Below, piece after piece: positions 10,352 to 22,111 of a stretch of DNA of 64,000 nt (positions within the stretch are counted from its first letter, which is position 1; every line of letters starts with the position of its first letter). Under the pieces are notes generated by a model. It saw nothing but the letters and a program-made list of their open reading frames with translations. It was not told where the DNA came from and made no database searches. This DNA is from Bufo bufo (lineage: Eukaryota; Chordata; Amphibia; Anura; Bufonidae), in NCBI RefSeq assembly GCF_905171765.1, contig NC_053391.1, forward strand, positions 149,239,917-149,303,916, written 5' to 3'. The position numbers and the translations under genes are program-made.

Positions 10352-10568
10352 CTGCATGCATGGCATTATGGGTCATCCCACCTTCCCACCGTTCCTTGCC
10401 CCATGTCCTCACACGTGTAGCCCCTTTTTTAGCCACAGTTTTAGGAAAAACTGTGATTCGTTGCCACGAAGCACGAGGAAATTTGCATTCGTTGCGAATA
10501 AAATTTTTCCTAAAATTCGGATTGAATTCCACTTTGTCAGCTTCGATTCGCTCATCTCTAGTTAAAAC

Positions 10569-10868
10569 GGAAAATAACGGAATCCATGAGATGGAAGTGA
10601 AAACAGAAGTCTTTAAGAGGCATTTATGGGCAGCATAATGGATACACCCTGGTTTCCATTATGCAGGACTGGACTCCTGCATAATGGAAACCAGGATGGA
10701 TCTGTTATGCTGCCCATAGACTTCTATTATTAAGGATTAAAACGGAATGCCTCGTAAAGGCTTCCGTTTGGACTTCCGTCTTATGGATTCCGTTATTTTC
10801 CGTTATAACCATGTTATAACGGAAAACAATAACGGAATCCATAACAGTGATCCAGCGTTTCTCTTCCT
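10569..10868. repeat. Right piece of the palindromic MITE split by hAT1
   Basis: Contains nested inverted repeats: ACCCTGGTTTCCATTATGCA against TGCATAATGGAAACCAGG (10648-10695), GGCAGCATAATGG against CTGTTATGCTGCC, and the copy of the left arm near 10800-10855. No coding sequence. Confidence 0.6.
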
Positions 10869-12087
10869 TTTTTCATCGTTGCGTTCAAAAAGCGATGACT
10901 TTTACATTTTTCCATCTATATATATATATATATATGAGGGCTTGTTTTTTGTGGGACAAGCTGCAGTTTTAATTGCTCCATTTTAGGGTAACTTTCTCAT
11001 TAATTTTTATTAACTCTTTCTGTGAGGGAGATGGGAAAAACAGCAATGCTGCCACTGACTTTTTACATTATGAATTTTACGCCGTTCATTTTTCGGTATA
11101 AATAACATTATATCTTTATTCTCTGGGTCAGTGCGATTACAGCGATACCAAATACATATATATATATATATTTTTTTTACGTTTTACTACTTTTGTGGAA
11201 TAAAACCCCTTTTTTCTAAAAGGAAGAAAATCTGTTTGTATCGCCGCTTCCTAGGACCCATAACTTAAGTACGCAGCAATACCAAACATATGGGGGAGTC
11301 TTTTTTGCAATTTTCTTTTTATTAAAAACCATATTTTCTATGGAAAAAAAAGTTGTTTTTTTTTACTGGAATTTTTTTCCCCACCACTTAATAGTCCCAC
11401 AAGACTATAACAGACAACATTTTGATTGATTTTAAAATGCAATGCACTATCCCTATAGTGCATTGCATTTTAATGTCAGCGGTATACTGACATTGACCAG
11501 CAGGCTGCGCCAGAGAGGCATTGCCTGCTGGAAAATACTCAAGGCTGGCTTGTGGCCTATATCAGACCCCAGATAGCCTTTACACACATCCGCACCCTGC
11601 GATCGCATTTGCCGTTGGGAGACAAAGGGGCGCCATTGTCCATTGCATGTAAAGCTCTAAAAAGCACAGATGGGCATTCCTGCCAGTCTGGGCTGTTAGA
11701 GCAGGAGTGCGGCTCTCATGTGAGAGCCGGGCCCCCGCTCCAATTGCATAGGGGACACTTGCAGCGCTTAGACTGGGCTGTCACTACGGCCTCTTAGTGA
11801 CCACCGTAAAAAAGCATATGCGTGGTCACTAAAGGTTCAAGGGTGCCTGCACATGGTGCAAATTATGTGCCGTGGTATGTTATCCATTTTTTCGCACCTG
11901 TACAAAAATAATAATAAAAGAATGCTCAACCATGCTCTCCTAGCAACCATCATTAAAAAAACTGACTGCACACAGACAGGTCAACCTTTAGTCTATTTGC
12001 AGTCTGTTCTTAACATGGAAAACTCATAGACATGAAAATTGCTTGTCTGAACGAGCCCTTAAATTATTTTTGTAGTTAAACAGTATA
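10869..12087. other. AT-rich repeat-derived DNA without genes
   Basis: Low-complexity AT runs, including TA dinucleotide tracts at about 10917-10936 and 11154-11170, and text such as GAGGGCTTGTTTTTTGTGGG that resembles elements A and B in composition. A small inverted repeat lies at about 11433-11475 (AAAATGCAATGCACTATCCC against its complement). No terminal repeats or coding regions were found. Confidence 0.4.
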
Positions 12088-12327
12088 TAAAGGGAACCTG
12101 TCCCTATGAAAATGTGATGCATGCGATAGGTGACATGTTCTACAGCAAAAGGAGCTGAACAGACTGATAGTTTTAAGAGAAAAGATTCTCTATAACTTGT
12201 ATTTTATTCATTTGAATTCCTAGTCATTCTGGGCTTTGATGTCAAGAAGGTGGTCCTATCAGTAATTGACAGCTATCTGTTTGCAGTCATAGAGGGAAGA
12301 CTGATTGGGCTGCCTCTTTGACTTTAA

Positions 12328-12694
12328 AGTGTAACAGCCGTTCTATTTTTTTTTTTGTGTAATGTATAGGGGCAGTGATACTGCCCATTTTTATAATAGA
12401 TTTTAATTACTGAAATCATACATTTCTATTAGAAAAATAGCTCTAAAGTTGCTAATTTTCAGCCTTAGCAACGCTCCTCTGTCTTCTGTTTACATAACAC
12501 AGTCAGTGTTAGCAAGTCTCCACAGTTATGCATACAGAAGACAGAGAAGCGTTGCTAAGGCTCAAAATGGGCCACTTTAGAGCAATTTTTCTAATAGAAA
12601 TGTATGATTTTAGTAATTAAAGTATATTACAAAAATGGTTAACATCACTGCCCCTTTACATTACACAAATAAAAATAATAATGGCAGTTACACT
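12328..12694. mobile_element. Palindromic MITE with long inverted repeats and TTAA TSD
   Basis: The left end AAGTGTAACAGCCGTTCT (after TTAA 12324-12327) pairs with the right end ATGGCAGTTACACTT (before TTAA 12695-12698). Inner arms also pair (GCCTTAGCAACGCT against AGCGTTGCTAAGGC; AATCATACATTTCTATTAG against its complement), so most of the element folds into one hairpin. Confidence 0.75.
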
Positions 12695-12698
12695 TTAA

Positions 12699-13813
12699 CC
12701 TCTTAAGGACACAGCCTTATTTCACCTTAAGGACCAGGCAATTTTTTGCAAATCTGACCAGTGTCACTTTATGTGGTGTTAACTTTAAAACGCTTTTACT
12801 TATCCAGGCCATTCTGAGATTTTTTTTTCGTAACATATTGTACTTCATAACACTGGTAAAATGGAGTCAAAAAAATTAATTTTTATTTATAAAAAAATAC
12901 CAAATTTACCAAAATTTGGGAAAGATTAGCAAATTTCCAAGTTTCAATTTCTCTACTTCTATAATACATAGTAATACCTCCAAAAATAGTTATTAGTTTA
13001 CATTTCCCATATGTCTACTATATGTTTGGATCATTTTGGGAATGACATTTTATTTTTTGGGGACGTTACAAGGCTTAGAAGTTTAGATGCAAATCTTGAA
13101 AATTTTCTTAAATTTTCAAAAACCCACTTTTTAGGGACCGGTTCAAGTCTGAAGTCACTTTGTGAGGCTTACATAATAGAGACCACCCAAAAGTGACCCC
13201 ATCCTAGAAGCTACACCCCTCAAGGTATTCAAAACTGATTTTACAAACATCATTAACACTTTAGGTGTTCCCCAAGAGTTGATGGCAAATGGAGATGAAA
13301 TTTAAGAATTTAAATTTTTAGCCAAATTTTCCATTTTAATAAATTTTTTCCACTAAGAAAGCAAGGGTTAACAGCCAAACAAAACTCTAAATTTATTGCC
13401 CTGACTCTGTGGTTTACATAAACACCCGATATGTGGTCGTACACCACTGTACGGCCCCCACGTCAGGGCGTAGAGGGAAAGGAGCGCCATGTGGTTTTTG
13501 GAAGGCATATTTCGCTGGACTGGTTTATTTACACCATGTCCCATTTGAAGGCCCCTGATGCACCCCTAGAGTAGAAACTCCAAAAAAGTGACCCCATTTT
13601 GGAAACTACGGGATAAGGTGGCAGTTTTTTTTGGTACTATTTTAGGGTACATATGATTTTTGGTTGCTCTATATTACACTTTTTGGGAAGCAAAGTAACA
13701 AAAAATTAAAATTCAGAAATTTCATCTTCATTTGCCATTGACTCTTGTGGAACACTTAAAGGGTTAACAAAGTTTGTAAAATCAGTTTTGAATACCTTGA
13801 GGGGTGTAGTTTC
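12699..13813. repeat. Element A, left part, with an inverted pair near 13190-13330 and 13690-13813
   Basis: CACCCCTCAAGGTATTCAAA at 13217-13236 returns as its complement at 13786-13805, with flanking text also pairing (GAAATTTCATC near 13716). The region between forms the loop. Similar text, in direct orientation, is triplicated in element B (26076-27280). No genes. Confidence 0.6.
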
Positions 13814-13817
13814 TTAA

Positions 13818-14160
13818 CCACCTCCGGACCGCTGTACGCACAGACGCGTCCTGGAGGTGGTTGATTCCGAGTGGACGCGCCGGCGCGTCCTCTTGCGAGA
13901 CGCGAGATTTCCTGTGAACGCGCGCACACAGGCGCGCACGCTCACAGGAACGGAAGGTAAGAAAGTGGATCTCCAGCCTGCCAGCGGCGATCGTTCGCTG
14001 GCAGGCTGGAGATGTGATTTTTTTAACCCCTAACAGGTATATTAGACGCTGTTTTGATAACAGCGTCTAATATACCTGCTACCTGGTCCTCTGGTGGTCC
14101 CCTTTGCTTGGATCGACCACCAGAGGACACAGGTAGCTCAGTAATATGTTGCACCAAGCA
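13818..14160. repeat. Row of GC-rich hairpins at the left of element C
   Basis: Three adjacent inverted repeats: ATCTCCAGCCTGCCAGC with GCTGGCAGGCTGGAGAT (13970-14014), AGGTATATTAGACGCTGTT with its complement (14035-14077), and CCTCTGGTGGTC with GACCACCAGAGG (14088-14127). A GC-rich stretch of CGCG steps precedes them. Confidence 0.85.
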
Positions 14161-14221
14161 CCACACTACACTACACCCCCCCCGTCACTTATTAACCCCT
14201 TATTCACCCTTGATCACCCCT

Positions 14222-15250
14222 GATCACCCCATATAGACTCCCTGATTACCCCCCTGTCATTGATTACCCCCCTGTCATTGATCAACCCCCTGTAAAGCTC
14301 CATTCAGACGTCCGCATGATTTTTACGGATCCACTGATAGATGGATCGGATCCGCAAAACGCACACGGACGTCTGAATGGAGCCTTACAGGGGCATGATC
14401 AATGACTGTGGTGATCACCCCATATAGACTCCCTGATCACCCCCCTGTCATTGATTACCCCCCTGTCATTGATCAACCCCCTGTAAAGCTCCATTCAGAC
14501 GTCCGCATGATTTTTACGGATCCACTGATAGATGGATCGGATCCGCAAAACGCACACGGACGTCTGAATGGAGCCTTACAGGGGCATGATCAATGACTGT
14601 GGTGATCACCCCATATAGACTCCCTGATCACCCCCCTGTCATTGATTACCCCCCTGTCATTGATCACACCCCTGTAAAGCTCCATTCAGACGTCCGCATG
14701 ATTTTTACGGATCCACTGATAGATGGATCGGATCCGCAAAACGCACACGGACGTCTGAATGGAGCCTTACAGGGGCATGATCAATGACTGTGGTGATCAC
14801 CCCATATAGACTCCCTGATCACCCCCCTGTCATTGATTACCCCCCTGTCATTGATCACACCCCTGTAAAGCTCCATTCAGACGTCCGCATGATTTTTACG
14901 GATCCACTGATAGATGGATTGGATCCGCAAAACGCATACGGACGTCTGAATGGAGCCTTACAAGGGCGTGATCAATGACTGTGGTGATCACCCCATATAG
15001 ACTCCCTGATCACCCCCCTGTCATTGATCACACCCCTGTAAAGCTCCATTCAGATGTCCGCATGATTTTTACGGATCCACTGATAGATGGATCGGATCCG
15101 CAAAACGCACACGGACGTCTGAATGGAGCCTTACAGGGGCGTGATCAATGACTGTGGTGATCACCCCATATAGACTCCCTGATCACCCCCCTGTCATTGA
15201 TCACCCCCCTGTCATTGATCACCCCTCTGTAAGGCTCCATTCAGACATTT
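14222..15250 (+). repeat. Tandem array, 191-bp unit, about 5.3 copies, each with an internal palindrome
   Basis: Equivalent points recur at 14402, 14593, 14784, about 14975 and 15148. The last step is shorter by one copy of a CCTGTCATTGATnACCCC subrepeat. In each unit GCTCCATTCAGACGTCCG pairs with CGGACGTCTGAATGGAGC around a 50-base loop. Nearly identical short frames (63-64 codons) repeat in each unit and are not genes. Confidence 0.9.
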
Positions 15251-15269
15251 TTTTGGCCCAAGTTAGCGG

Positions 15270-17210
15270 AAATTATTTTTTTTTTCTTACAAAGTCTCAT
15301 ATTCCACTAACTTGTGTCAAAAAATTAAATCTCACATGAACTCACCATACCCCTCACGGAATCCAAATGTGTAAAAATTTTTAGACATTTATATTCCAGA
15401 CTTCTTCTCACGCTTTAGGGCCCCTAGAATGCCAGGGCAGTATAAATACCCCACATGTGACCCCATTTCGGAAAGAAGACACCCCAAGGTATTCTGTGAG
15501 GGGCATATTGAGTCCATGAAAGATTGAAATTTTTGTCCCAAGTTAGCGGAAAGGGAGACTTTGTGAGAAAAAAATAAATAAAATCAATTTCCGCTAACTT
15601 GTGGCAAAAAAAAAATAATTCTATGAACTCGCCATGCCCCTCATTGAATACCTTGGGGTGTCTTCTTTCCAAAATGGGGTCACATGTGGGGTATTTATAC
15701 TGCCCTGGCATTCTAGGGGCCCTAAAGCGTGAGAAGAAGTCTGGGATCCAAATGTCTAAAAATGCCCTCATAAAAGGAATGTGGGCCCCTTTGCGCATTT
15801 AGGCTGCAAAAAAGTGTCACATATGTGGTATCGCCGTACTCAGGAGAAGTTGGGGAATGTGTTTTGGGGTGTCATTTTACATATACCCATGCTGGGTGAG
15901 AGAAATATCTTGGCAAAAGACAACTTTTCCCATTTTTTTATACAAAGTTGGCATTTGACCAAGATATTTATCTCACCCAGCATGGGTATATGTAAAATGA
16001 CACCCCAAAACACATTCCCCAACTTCTTCCGAGTACGGCGATACCACATGTGTGGCACTTTTTTGCAGCCTAGGTGGGCAAAGGGGCCCACATTCCAAAG
16101 AGCACCTTTCGGATTTCACAGGTCATTTACCTACTTACCACACATTAGGGCCCCTGGAAAATGCCAGGGCAGTATAACTACCCCACAAGTGACCCCATTT
16201 TGGAAAGAAGACACCCCAAGGTATTCCGTGAGGGGCATGGCGAGTTCCTAGAATTTTTTATTTTTTGTCACAAGTTAGTGGAAAATGATGATTTTTTTTT
16301 TTCCTTACAAAGTCTCATATTCCACTAACTTGTGACAAAAAATAAAAACTTCCATGAACTCACTATGCCCATCAGCGAATACCTTGGGGTGTCTTCTTTC
16401 CAAAATGGGGTCACTTGTGGGGTAGTTATACTGCCCTGGCATTCTAGGGGCCCAAATGTGTGGTAAGGAGTTTGAAATCAAATTCTGTAAAAAATGACCA
16501 GTGAAATCCGAAAGGTGCTCTTTGGAATGTGGGCCCCTTTGCCCACCTAGGCTGCAAAAAAGTGTCACACATCTGGTATCTCCGTATTCAGGAGAAGTTG
16601 GGGAATGTGTTTTGGGGTGTCATTTTACATATACCCATGCTGGGTGAGAGAAATATCTTGGCAAAAGACAACTTTTCCCATTTTTTTATACAAAGTTGGC
16701 ATTTGGCCAAGATATTTCTCTCACCCAGCATGGGTATATGTAAAATGACACCCCAAAACACATTCCCCAACTTCTCCTGAATACGGAGATACCAGATGTG
16801 TGGCACTTTTTTGCAGCCTAGGTGGGCAAAGGGGCCCATATTCCAAAGAGCACCTTTCGGATTTCACTGGTCATTTTTTACAGAATTTGATTTCAAACTC
16901 CTTACCACACATTTGGGCCCCTAGAATGCCAGGGCAGTATAACTACCCCACAAGTGACCCCATTTTGGAAAGAAGAGACCCCAAGGTATTTCGTGATGGG
17001 CATAGTGAGTTCATAGAACTTTTTATTTTTTGTCACAAGTTAGCGGAATATGAGACTTTGTAAGAAAAAAAAAAAATTCATCATTTTCCGCTAACTTGTG
17101 ACAAAAAATAAAAAGTTCTATGAACTCACTATGCCCATCAGCGAATACCTTGGGGTGTCTACTTTCCGAAATGGGGTCATTTGTGGGGTGTTTGTACTGT
17201 CTGGGCATTG
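15270..17210. repeat. Chain of alternating inverted modules, copy 2
   Basis: Same modules and order as 2940-5199, with fold centres near 15570, 15935, 16295, 16695 and 17070. The following tail (17210-17660) also matches copy 1 (4740-5170), including GTAGGTCAGAAGTGTAAAAA. The two chains share a common ancestor. Confidence 0.85.
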
Positions 17211-17680
17211 TAGAACCTCAGGAAACATGACAGGTGCTCAGAAAGTCAGAGCTGCTTCAAAAAGCGGAAATTCACATTTTTGTACCATAGTTTGTAAACG
17301 CTATAACTTTTACCCAAACCATTTTTTTTTTTTACCCAAACATTTTTTTTTTATCAAAGACATGTAGACCAATAAATTTAGAGCAAAATTTATATATGGA
17401 TCTCGTTTTTTTTGCAAAATTTTACAACTGAAAGTGAAAAATGTCATTTTTTTGCAAAAAAATCGTTAAATTTCGATTAATAACAAAAAAAGTAAAAATG
17501 TCAGTAGCAATGAAATACCACCAAATGAAAGCTCTATTAGTGAGAAGAAAAGGAGGTAAAATTCATTTGGGTGGTAAGTTGCATGACCGAGCAATAAACC
17601 GTGAAAGTAGTGTAGGTCAGAAGTGTAAAAAGTGGCCTGGTCTTTCAGGGTGTTTAAGCACTGGGGGCTGAGGAGGTTAA

Positions 17681-19238
17681 ATGGGGTCACTTTTTGGAGT
17701 TTCTACTCTAGGGGTGCATCAGGGGGGCTTCAAATGGGACATGGTGTTAAAAAACAAGTCCAGCAAAAACTGCCTTCCAAAATCCATATGGCTTTCCTTT
17801 CCTTCTGCGCCCTGCTGTGTGGCCATACAGCAGTTTACGACCACATATGGGGTGTTTCTGTAAACTAAAGAATCAGGGCCATAAATATTGAGCTTTGTTT
17901 GGCTGTTAACCGTTGCTTTGTTACGGTAAAAAATTGCTAAAAATTTAAAATTTGCCCAAAAATACCTGTTTTGGCACTATTTTAATTTTTTATTATTTAC
18001 AACGTTCATCTGACAGATTAGATCATGTGCTATATTTATAGAGCAGGTTGTTACGGATGCAGGGATACCTAATATGTTTACTTTTTTACATTTAAGTTTT
18101 ACACAATAATATCATTTTTGAAACAAAAAAATCATTTTAGTGTCTCCATAGTCTGAGAGCCATAGTTTTTTTTATTTTTTGGGCGATTGTCTAAGTTAGG
18201 GTCTAATTTTTTGCAGGATGAGATGCCTGTTTTAATGGAATGATTTTGGGGTGCGTATACCTTTTTGATCGCTTGCTATTGCACTTTTTGTAATGTAAGG
18301 TGTAATGTAAGGTGACAAAATTATGGCTTTTTTGACACCATTTCTATTTTTTATTTTTAAGTTTTTCCCATTAGGGGTTAGATATTTTTATAGAGCAGGT
18401 TCTTACGGACACGGCAATACCTAATATGTATACTTTTTTATTTATTAAGGTTTTACACAATAATATCATTTTTGAAACCAAAAAAACTTGTTTTAGTGTC
18501 TCCATAGTCTGAGAGCCATAGTTTTTTTTTTTGGGCCATTGTCTCATGTAGGGGCTCATTTTTTGCGGGATGAGGCGACGGTTTGAATAGTACTATTTTG
18601 GCGTACATACAACTTTTTTGATCACTTTTATTACCTTGTTTGGGAAGTAAGGTGGGCAAAATTTCATCATAGTTTTTATTTTTATTTTTTATGGCCTTCA
18701 CCGTGTGGGGAATGTAACATGACCGTTTTATAGATCAGGTCGTTACGGACGCGCTGATATATAACATGTGTAGGGAATTTTATATTTTTAATTTTTAATC
18801 AGGGATAAATGTGTTTTTTTATTTTTACTTTTTTTTCACTTTTTTAACATATTTTTTTTACCCAGACCCACTTGGTTCTTGAAGATCCAGTGGGTCTGAT
18901 GTCTGTATAATACAGTACAGTACACAATATAGGGTACTGTACTGTATTTAACTTACACTTTGTCTGAACAGATCTCTGCCTTTAGCACAGATCTGTTCAG
19001 CGCCATGGACAGCAGGATGCCTGAGAAGGTGTCCTGTTGCCATGTGAACCTTCCCCGTCTGCCACAACTGAGCAGACGGGGAAGGGGAGGGAGGGGGCTC
19101 ACTCCCTTTGTGACCCCATCCTGTCCGGGGGCTGCAAGGGCACAGCAGTCACCTGATGGGAGAGGGAGAGAGCTCCCTCCCTGTTAACATCTTCCATACA
19201 GCGGTCCATACGGACCGCGGCATGGAAGGGGTTAAAAC
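17681..19238. repeat. Element A, middle part, ending in hairpins
   Basis: 17890-18230 resembles 18340-18560 (tandem relatives around TTTTACACAATAATATCATT) and matches element B at 32889-33214. Hairpins follow: AGACCCACTTGG with CCAGTGGGTCT (18862-18898), CAGTACAGTA with TACTGTACTG (18912-18948), CTGAACAGATCT with AGATCTGTTCAG (18963-18999) and CCCGTCTGCC with GCAGACGGGG (19051-19082). No coding region is supported. Confidence 0.6.
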
Positions 19239-19243
19239 GGCTG

Positions 19244-19594
19244 TGTCATGGTTTGACTCTCTCTGTGACAATGGCCACACCCATCTGCCTCCCAGCCAAG
19301 CTCTTGAACTAATCTCTGCTTACCTCATTTGCATAGCCAATCAGAGGGGGTTTTACAATTTACCAATTGAAAGAGGTGTTCCAACTGTCATTATAAATAT
19401 ATGTGATGCATTCAATAAAGAATTAATTTGTCAGTTTGAACTCACATACAGCCTGACTGGAGTTAGTTCTGTGAGAATTAAAACGACACGAGCGGTCGTT
19501 TGAGGCCGGATCATCAACGGCGGAGCCAGCAGATATTGTGGTCACATCAGGGAGTGCCGTGAGAGCAGAATAGAGCGAGGAGGGGCTCGTTACA
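19244..19594 (+). repeat. G1 5' LTR
   Basis: TGTCATGGTTTGACTCTCTC to GCTCGTTACA. A TATA-like ATTATAAATATATG at 19389-19402 and AATAAAG at 19412-19418 fit a promoter and poly(A) signal. TTGGTGGCAGCGGTGGG follows directly, the usual place of a primer binding site. I do not assign a tRNA. Confidence 0.9.
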
Positions 19595-19765
19595 TTGGTG
19601 GCAGCGGTGGGATTGGCTCTCCAGTTACTGGGACACTCCAAATCACAACTGGGAATGACCAGCTACGCAGCCTGCAGGAGAGACATGCTGAAAGATTTAC
19701 TTGAGAGCTGAGGAGGGATCGCTGGGACAAAGAACAAGGCCACCTTGATCAGTGAGTTAGCTGAG

Positions 19766-21021
19766 ATGGATCAAAGGGATGGTGATGCTGGACCTCGGTC
19801 CGTGGAAGCCTTGTTTCAGCAACGAGTTAGAGAACGGTTGGCAATATATGGTGCCAACCCATCCGAGACCGCCATACAGAATGCCATCAGAGACATCCAG
19901 CTGCAGGATGAGCGGCAAGTGAAAGAACTAGAGCGACAAGAGAGAGAATTATAGCGACAACATGAGTGGAGAATGGCGGAAATACGGCGATCAGAGACAG
20001 CACCTAGAGATACAGCACCTGTCCGTAAGTTGCCCTTTCACGCATTCAAATTATTTAAGGAAGGAGAGGAGGAAATAGAAGAGTTCCTCCAGGACTTTGA
20101 GAGACTGTGCCAGATACATAAAGTGCCGTCCCAAGATCGGGTTGCCTTACTGGCGAGTAACCTAACTGGCAAAGCTGCGGATGCGTATCGGGCCATGGAG
20201 GATGAGGACGCCATGGAGAAGCCCTGCTAGCCCAATTTGCCATTACCCCTGAAGCCAGCCGGATTAAGTTTCGAGAATCCCGGAAACAAGGCAACCTAAC
20301 CTACGTGGAGTGGGCACATCGTCAGCAGCGGAACCTCAAGGGCTGGTTCCAGGGAAGCCATGCTCATACCATAGAGGACATCACCCAGCTAGTTCTCTTA
20401 GAGCAGTTCTTTGACCACACCCCTCCGATAGTACGGGATTGGGTGCGAGATAAGCGGCCACAGACGGTACAGCAAGCAGCTACTTTGGCCGATGAATATC
20501 TGGACTCTCGGAGATCCATTGGAGGCCAGCGCTATCCACTACCGCGGCCCAGTGTACCGACCTCGAGCCCAACTCCAGTATCTCAGTGGGCTGCCTCTAG
20601 ACCCTTAGCCCAATCAAAATCTTCTACCGGGCCTAAGTGCTATACATGTAATCAAACGGGTCATCTGCAGCGTTATTGCCCTAACCGATCCCCGAGGTAC
20701 AAAGAGACTGCCCAGTTATCCAGGTCGGCGAATTATTGCCTCCAGAACGAGGCCAACCCGCTAGATGTTCAGGAAGAGTTTGGTGAGCTGTTCGAGGCGG
20801 ATCCCGTCCAGGCCGCAGCTGAAGATAATCGGCAGCACCATCGTCAGGCGGTATGGGTTAATGGGCAGCCGGCCCAGGGACTTTGTGATTCCGGGCCTAC
20901 GATTACCCTTATTCAGCCTCACATGGTTCCTCAGTCGGCCCGAACCGGCCAGACTGTGGCAGTCAGGCTAGCAGGGGGCAAGGTGCTGCGTTTATCCACC
21001 GCCAGAGTTCACCTGGATTAG
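19766..21021 (+). pseudogene. G1 Gag and start of protease
   Basis: Gag builds the capsid-like particle and protease cuts the polyprotein. The likely start is ATG 19766. TAG at 19952-19954 breaks the frame after a charged helix, and a frameshift occurs near 20215-20230. The later part holds a segment like the SCAN domain, around 20360-20515: VLLEQFFDHTPPIVRDWV then AATLADEYLDSR. A zinc knuckle CYTCNQTGHLQRYC lies at 20639-20680 (CX2CX4HX4C). The protease motif GLCDSGPTITLI is at 20879-20914. TAG at 21019-21021 falls inside protease, since LLGNDLG still follows in the same frame. Confidence 0.8.
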
Positions 21022-21039
21022 GGCTCAGGGAAGCGACAA

Positions 21040-22107
21040 GTGAGAGTAGGGATACTCCGTGAGTTACCCGCAGAAGTACTTTTGGGGAACGACTTGGGGC
21101 ATTTGACTTCTTCATTTGCACCAGAGACCGCCACGGCCGTGACCACCCGACAACAAAGCCACCTACAAGGCAACTCCACTCCTATGGGGACCCAGGTAAG
21201 ACCAAATCCTCCCACGCTACCCCGACTTGACAACCCCATGTCCTGGGATTCTCCTTCCGACGTTAGGCAAGAAACCCGGAAAGACCCTACTTTAGCGTGC
21301 TATCGGGACAGGGCGGGCAAGGATCCAGGGGGGTTAGGGGAAGACAGAATAGAGTGGGAGGGAGGGCTTCTTTATCGTTACACTGAAGGGGTGGGCAACG
21401 GGAAACGCGAGGGCCCCCACAAACAGCTAGTTGTTCCCCAGAAGTACAGACAGGAGCTATTGAGGCTGGCTCACGACATCCCCTTGGCCGGACATTTAGG
21501 GATAGCTAAGACCCGGAGTCGGTTGTCTCGTGCTTTCTTCTGGCCTAGGTTACATGCAGAGGTACGAGAATACTGCCGGACCTGTGAGACTTGCCAGAGA
21601 GTAGGAAAGGCGGGGGATCATCCAAAAGCCTCTCTGCACCCCATGCCGATAATTAGGGAACCATTTAGCCGGATAGCAGTAGACATTATTGGCCCACTGG
21701 CCCGCCCCAGTGCTACTGGGAAGAAGTATATTCTTACAGTGGTGGATTACGCCACCCGCTACCCGGAAGCTATTCCCCTATCCAATATCCAGGTTGACAC
21801 GGTAGCTGATGCCTTACTGCGGGTGTTTACTAAGGTAGGATTTCCCCAGGAGATATTGTCTGATCAAGGAAATCAGTTCACCGCTGAGCTGACCCAGCAG
21901 CTCTGGCGCCTCTGTGGTATTAAAAGCCTCCAGAGTGCACCCTACCACCCCCAAACGAACAGGCTGTGTGAGAGATTTAACGGGACCCTAAAACAGCTAC
22001 TTCGGGCCTTCGTGGAGAGTAGGAAGGATTGGGAAAAAATATCTTCCCCACCTCCTGTTCGCATACAGGGAGGTACCTCAAGAGTCCACAGGGTTTTCAC
22101 CATTTGA
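21040..22107 (+). pseudogene. G1 protease end and integrase
   Basis: The integrase joins element DNA to the host chromosome. The frame begins with the protease tail (VLLGNDLGHL). A linker leads to the HHCC zinc-binding domain (HDIPLAGHLGIAKT, then CRTCETCQR, 21470-21605). The catalytic core has Asp in VDIIGPL (about 21680), Asp in SDQGNQF (about 21860) and Glu in LCERFNG (about 21967). The frame shifts near the A-run at 22036-22041, so the end of integrase reads on in the next frame from 22112. Confidence 0.85.
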
Positions 22108-22111
22108 GCTG

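Larger units (their letters stand above)
6083..10560 (-). mobile_element. hAT1: hAT-superfamily element, defective, 8-bp TSD
   Basis: The ends read TAGAGATGAAAGAATTTTT (left) and CGCTCATCTCTA (right, the reverse complement of TAGAGATGAGCG). They are flanked by 8-bp duplications GTTATAGC (6075-6082) and GTTAAAAC (10561-10568), a 6/8 match. Its 5' end is at 10560. In order on the minus strand: promoter-like block, tandem array, transposase N-terminus, DNMT3-like fragments where the rest of the transposase is expected, a 3' minisatellite, and the 3' end. BED finger, catalytic core and hATC domain are absent, so it is non-autonomous. Confidence 0.8.
13818..17676. mobile_element. Element C: TTAA element nested in element A
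   Basis: The left end CCACCTCCGGACCG follows TTAA (13814-13817) and the right end GGGGGCTGAGGAGG precedes TTAA (17677-17680). The terminal match is imperfect. Removing it joins GTGTAGTTTC, TTAA and ATGGGGTCAC, which fits the neighbouring sequence of element A, so a TTAA insertion is well supported. It holds hairpins, a 191-bp tandem array and the second copy of the palindrome chain also seen at 2940-5199. No transposase. Confidence 0.75.

Noticed and set aside
14402..15339. Series of similar short frames of about 64 codons
   Set aside because: They repeat with the 191-bp tandem unit and contain a palindrome; no protein family is recognised.
19595..19612. Assigning a tRNA to the G1 primer binding site
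   Set aside because: TTGGTGGCAGCGGTGGG is in the right place, but I cannot match it to a tRNA 3' end with confidence without a search.
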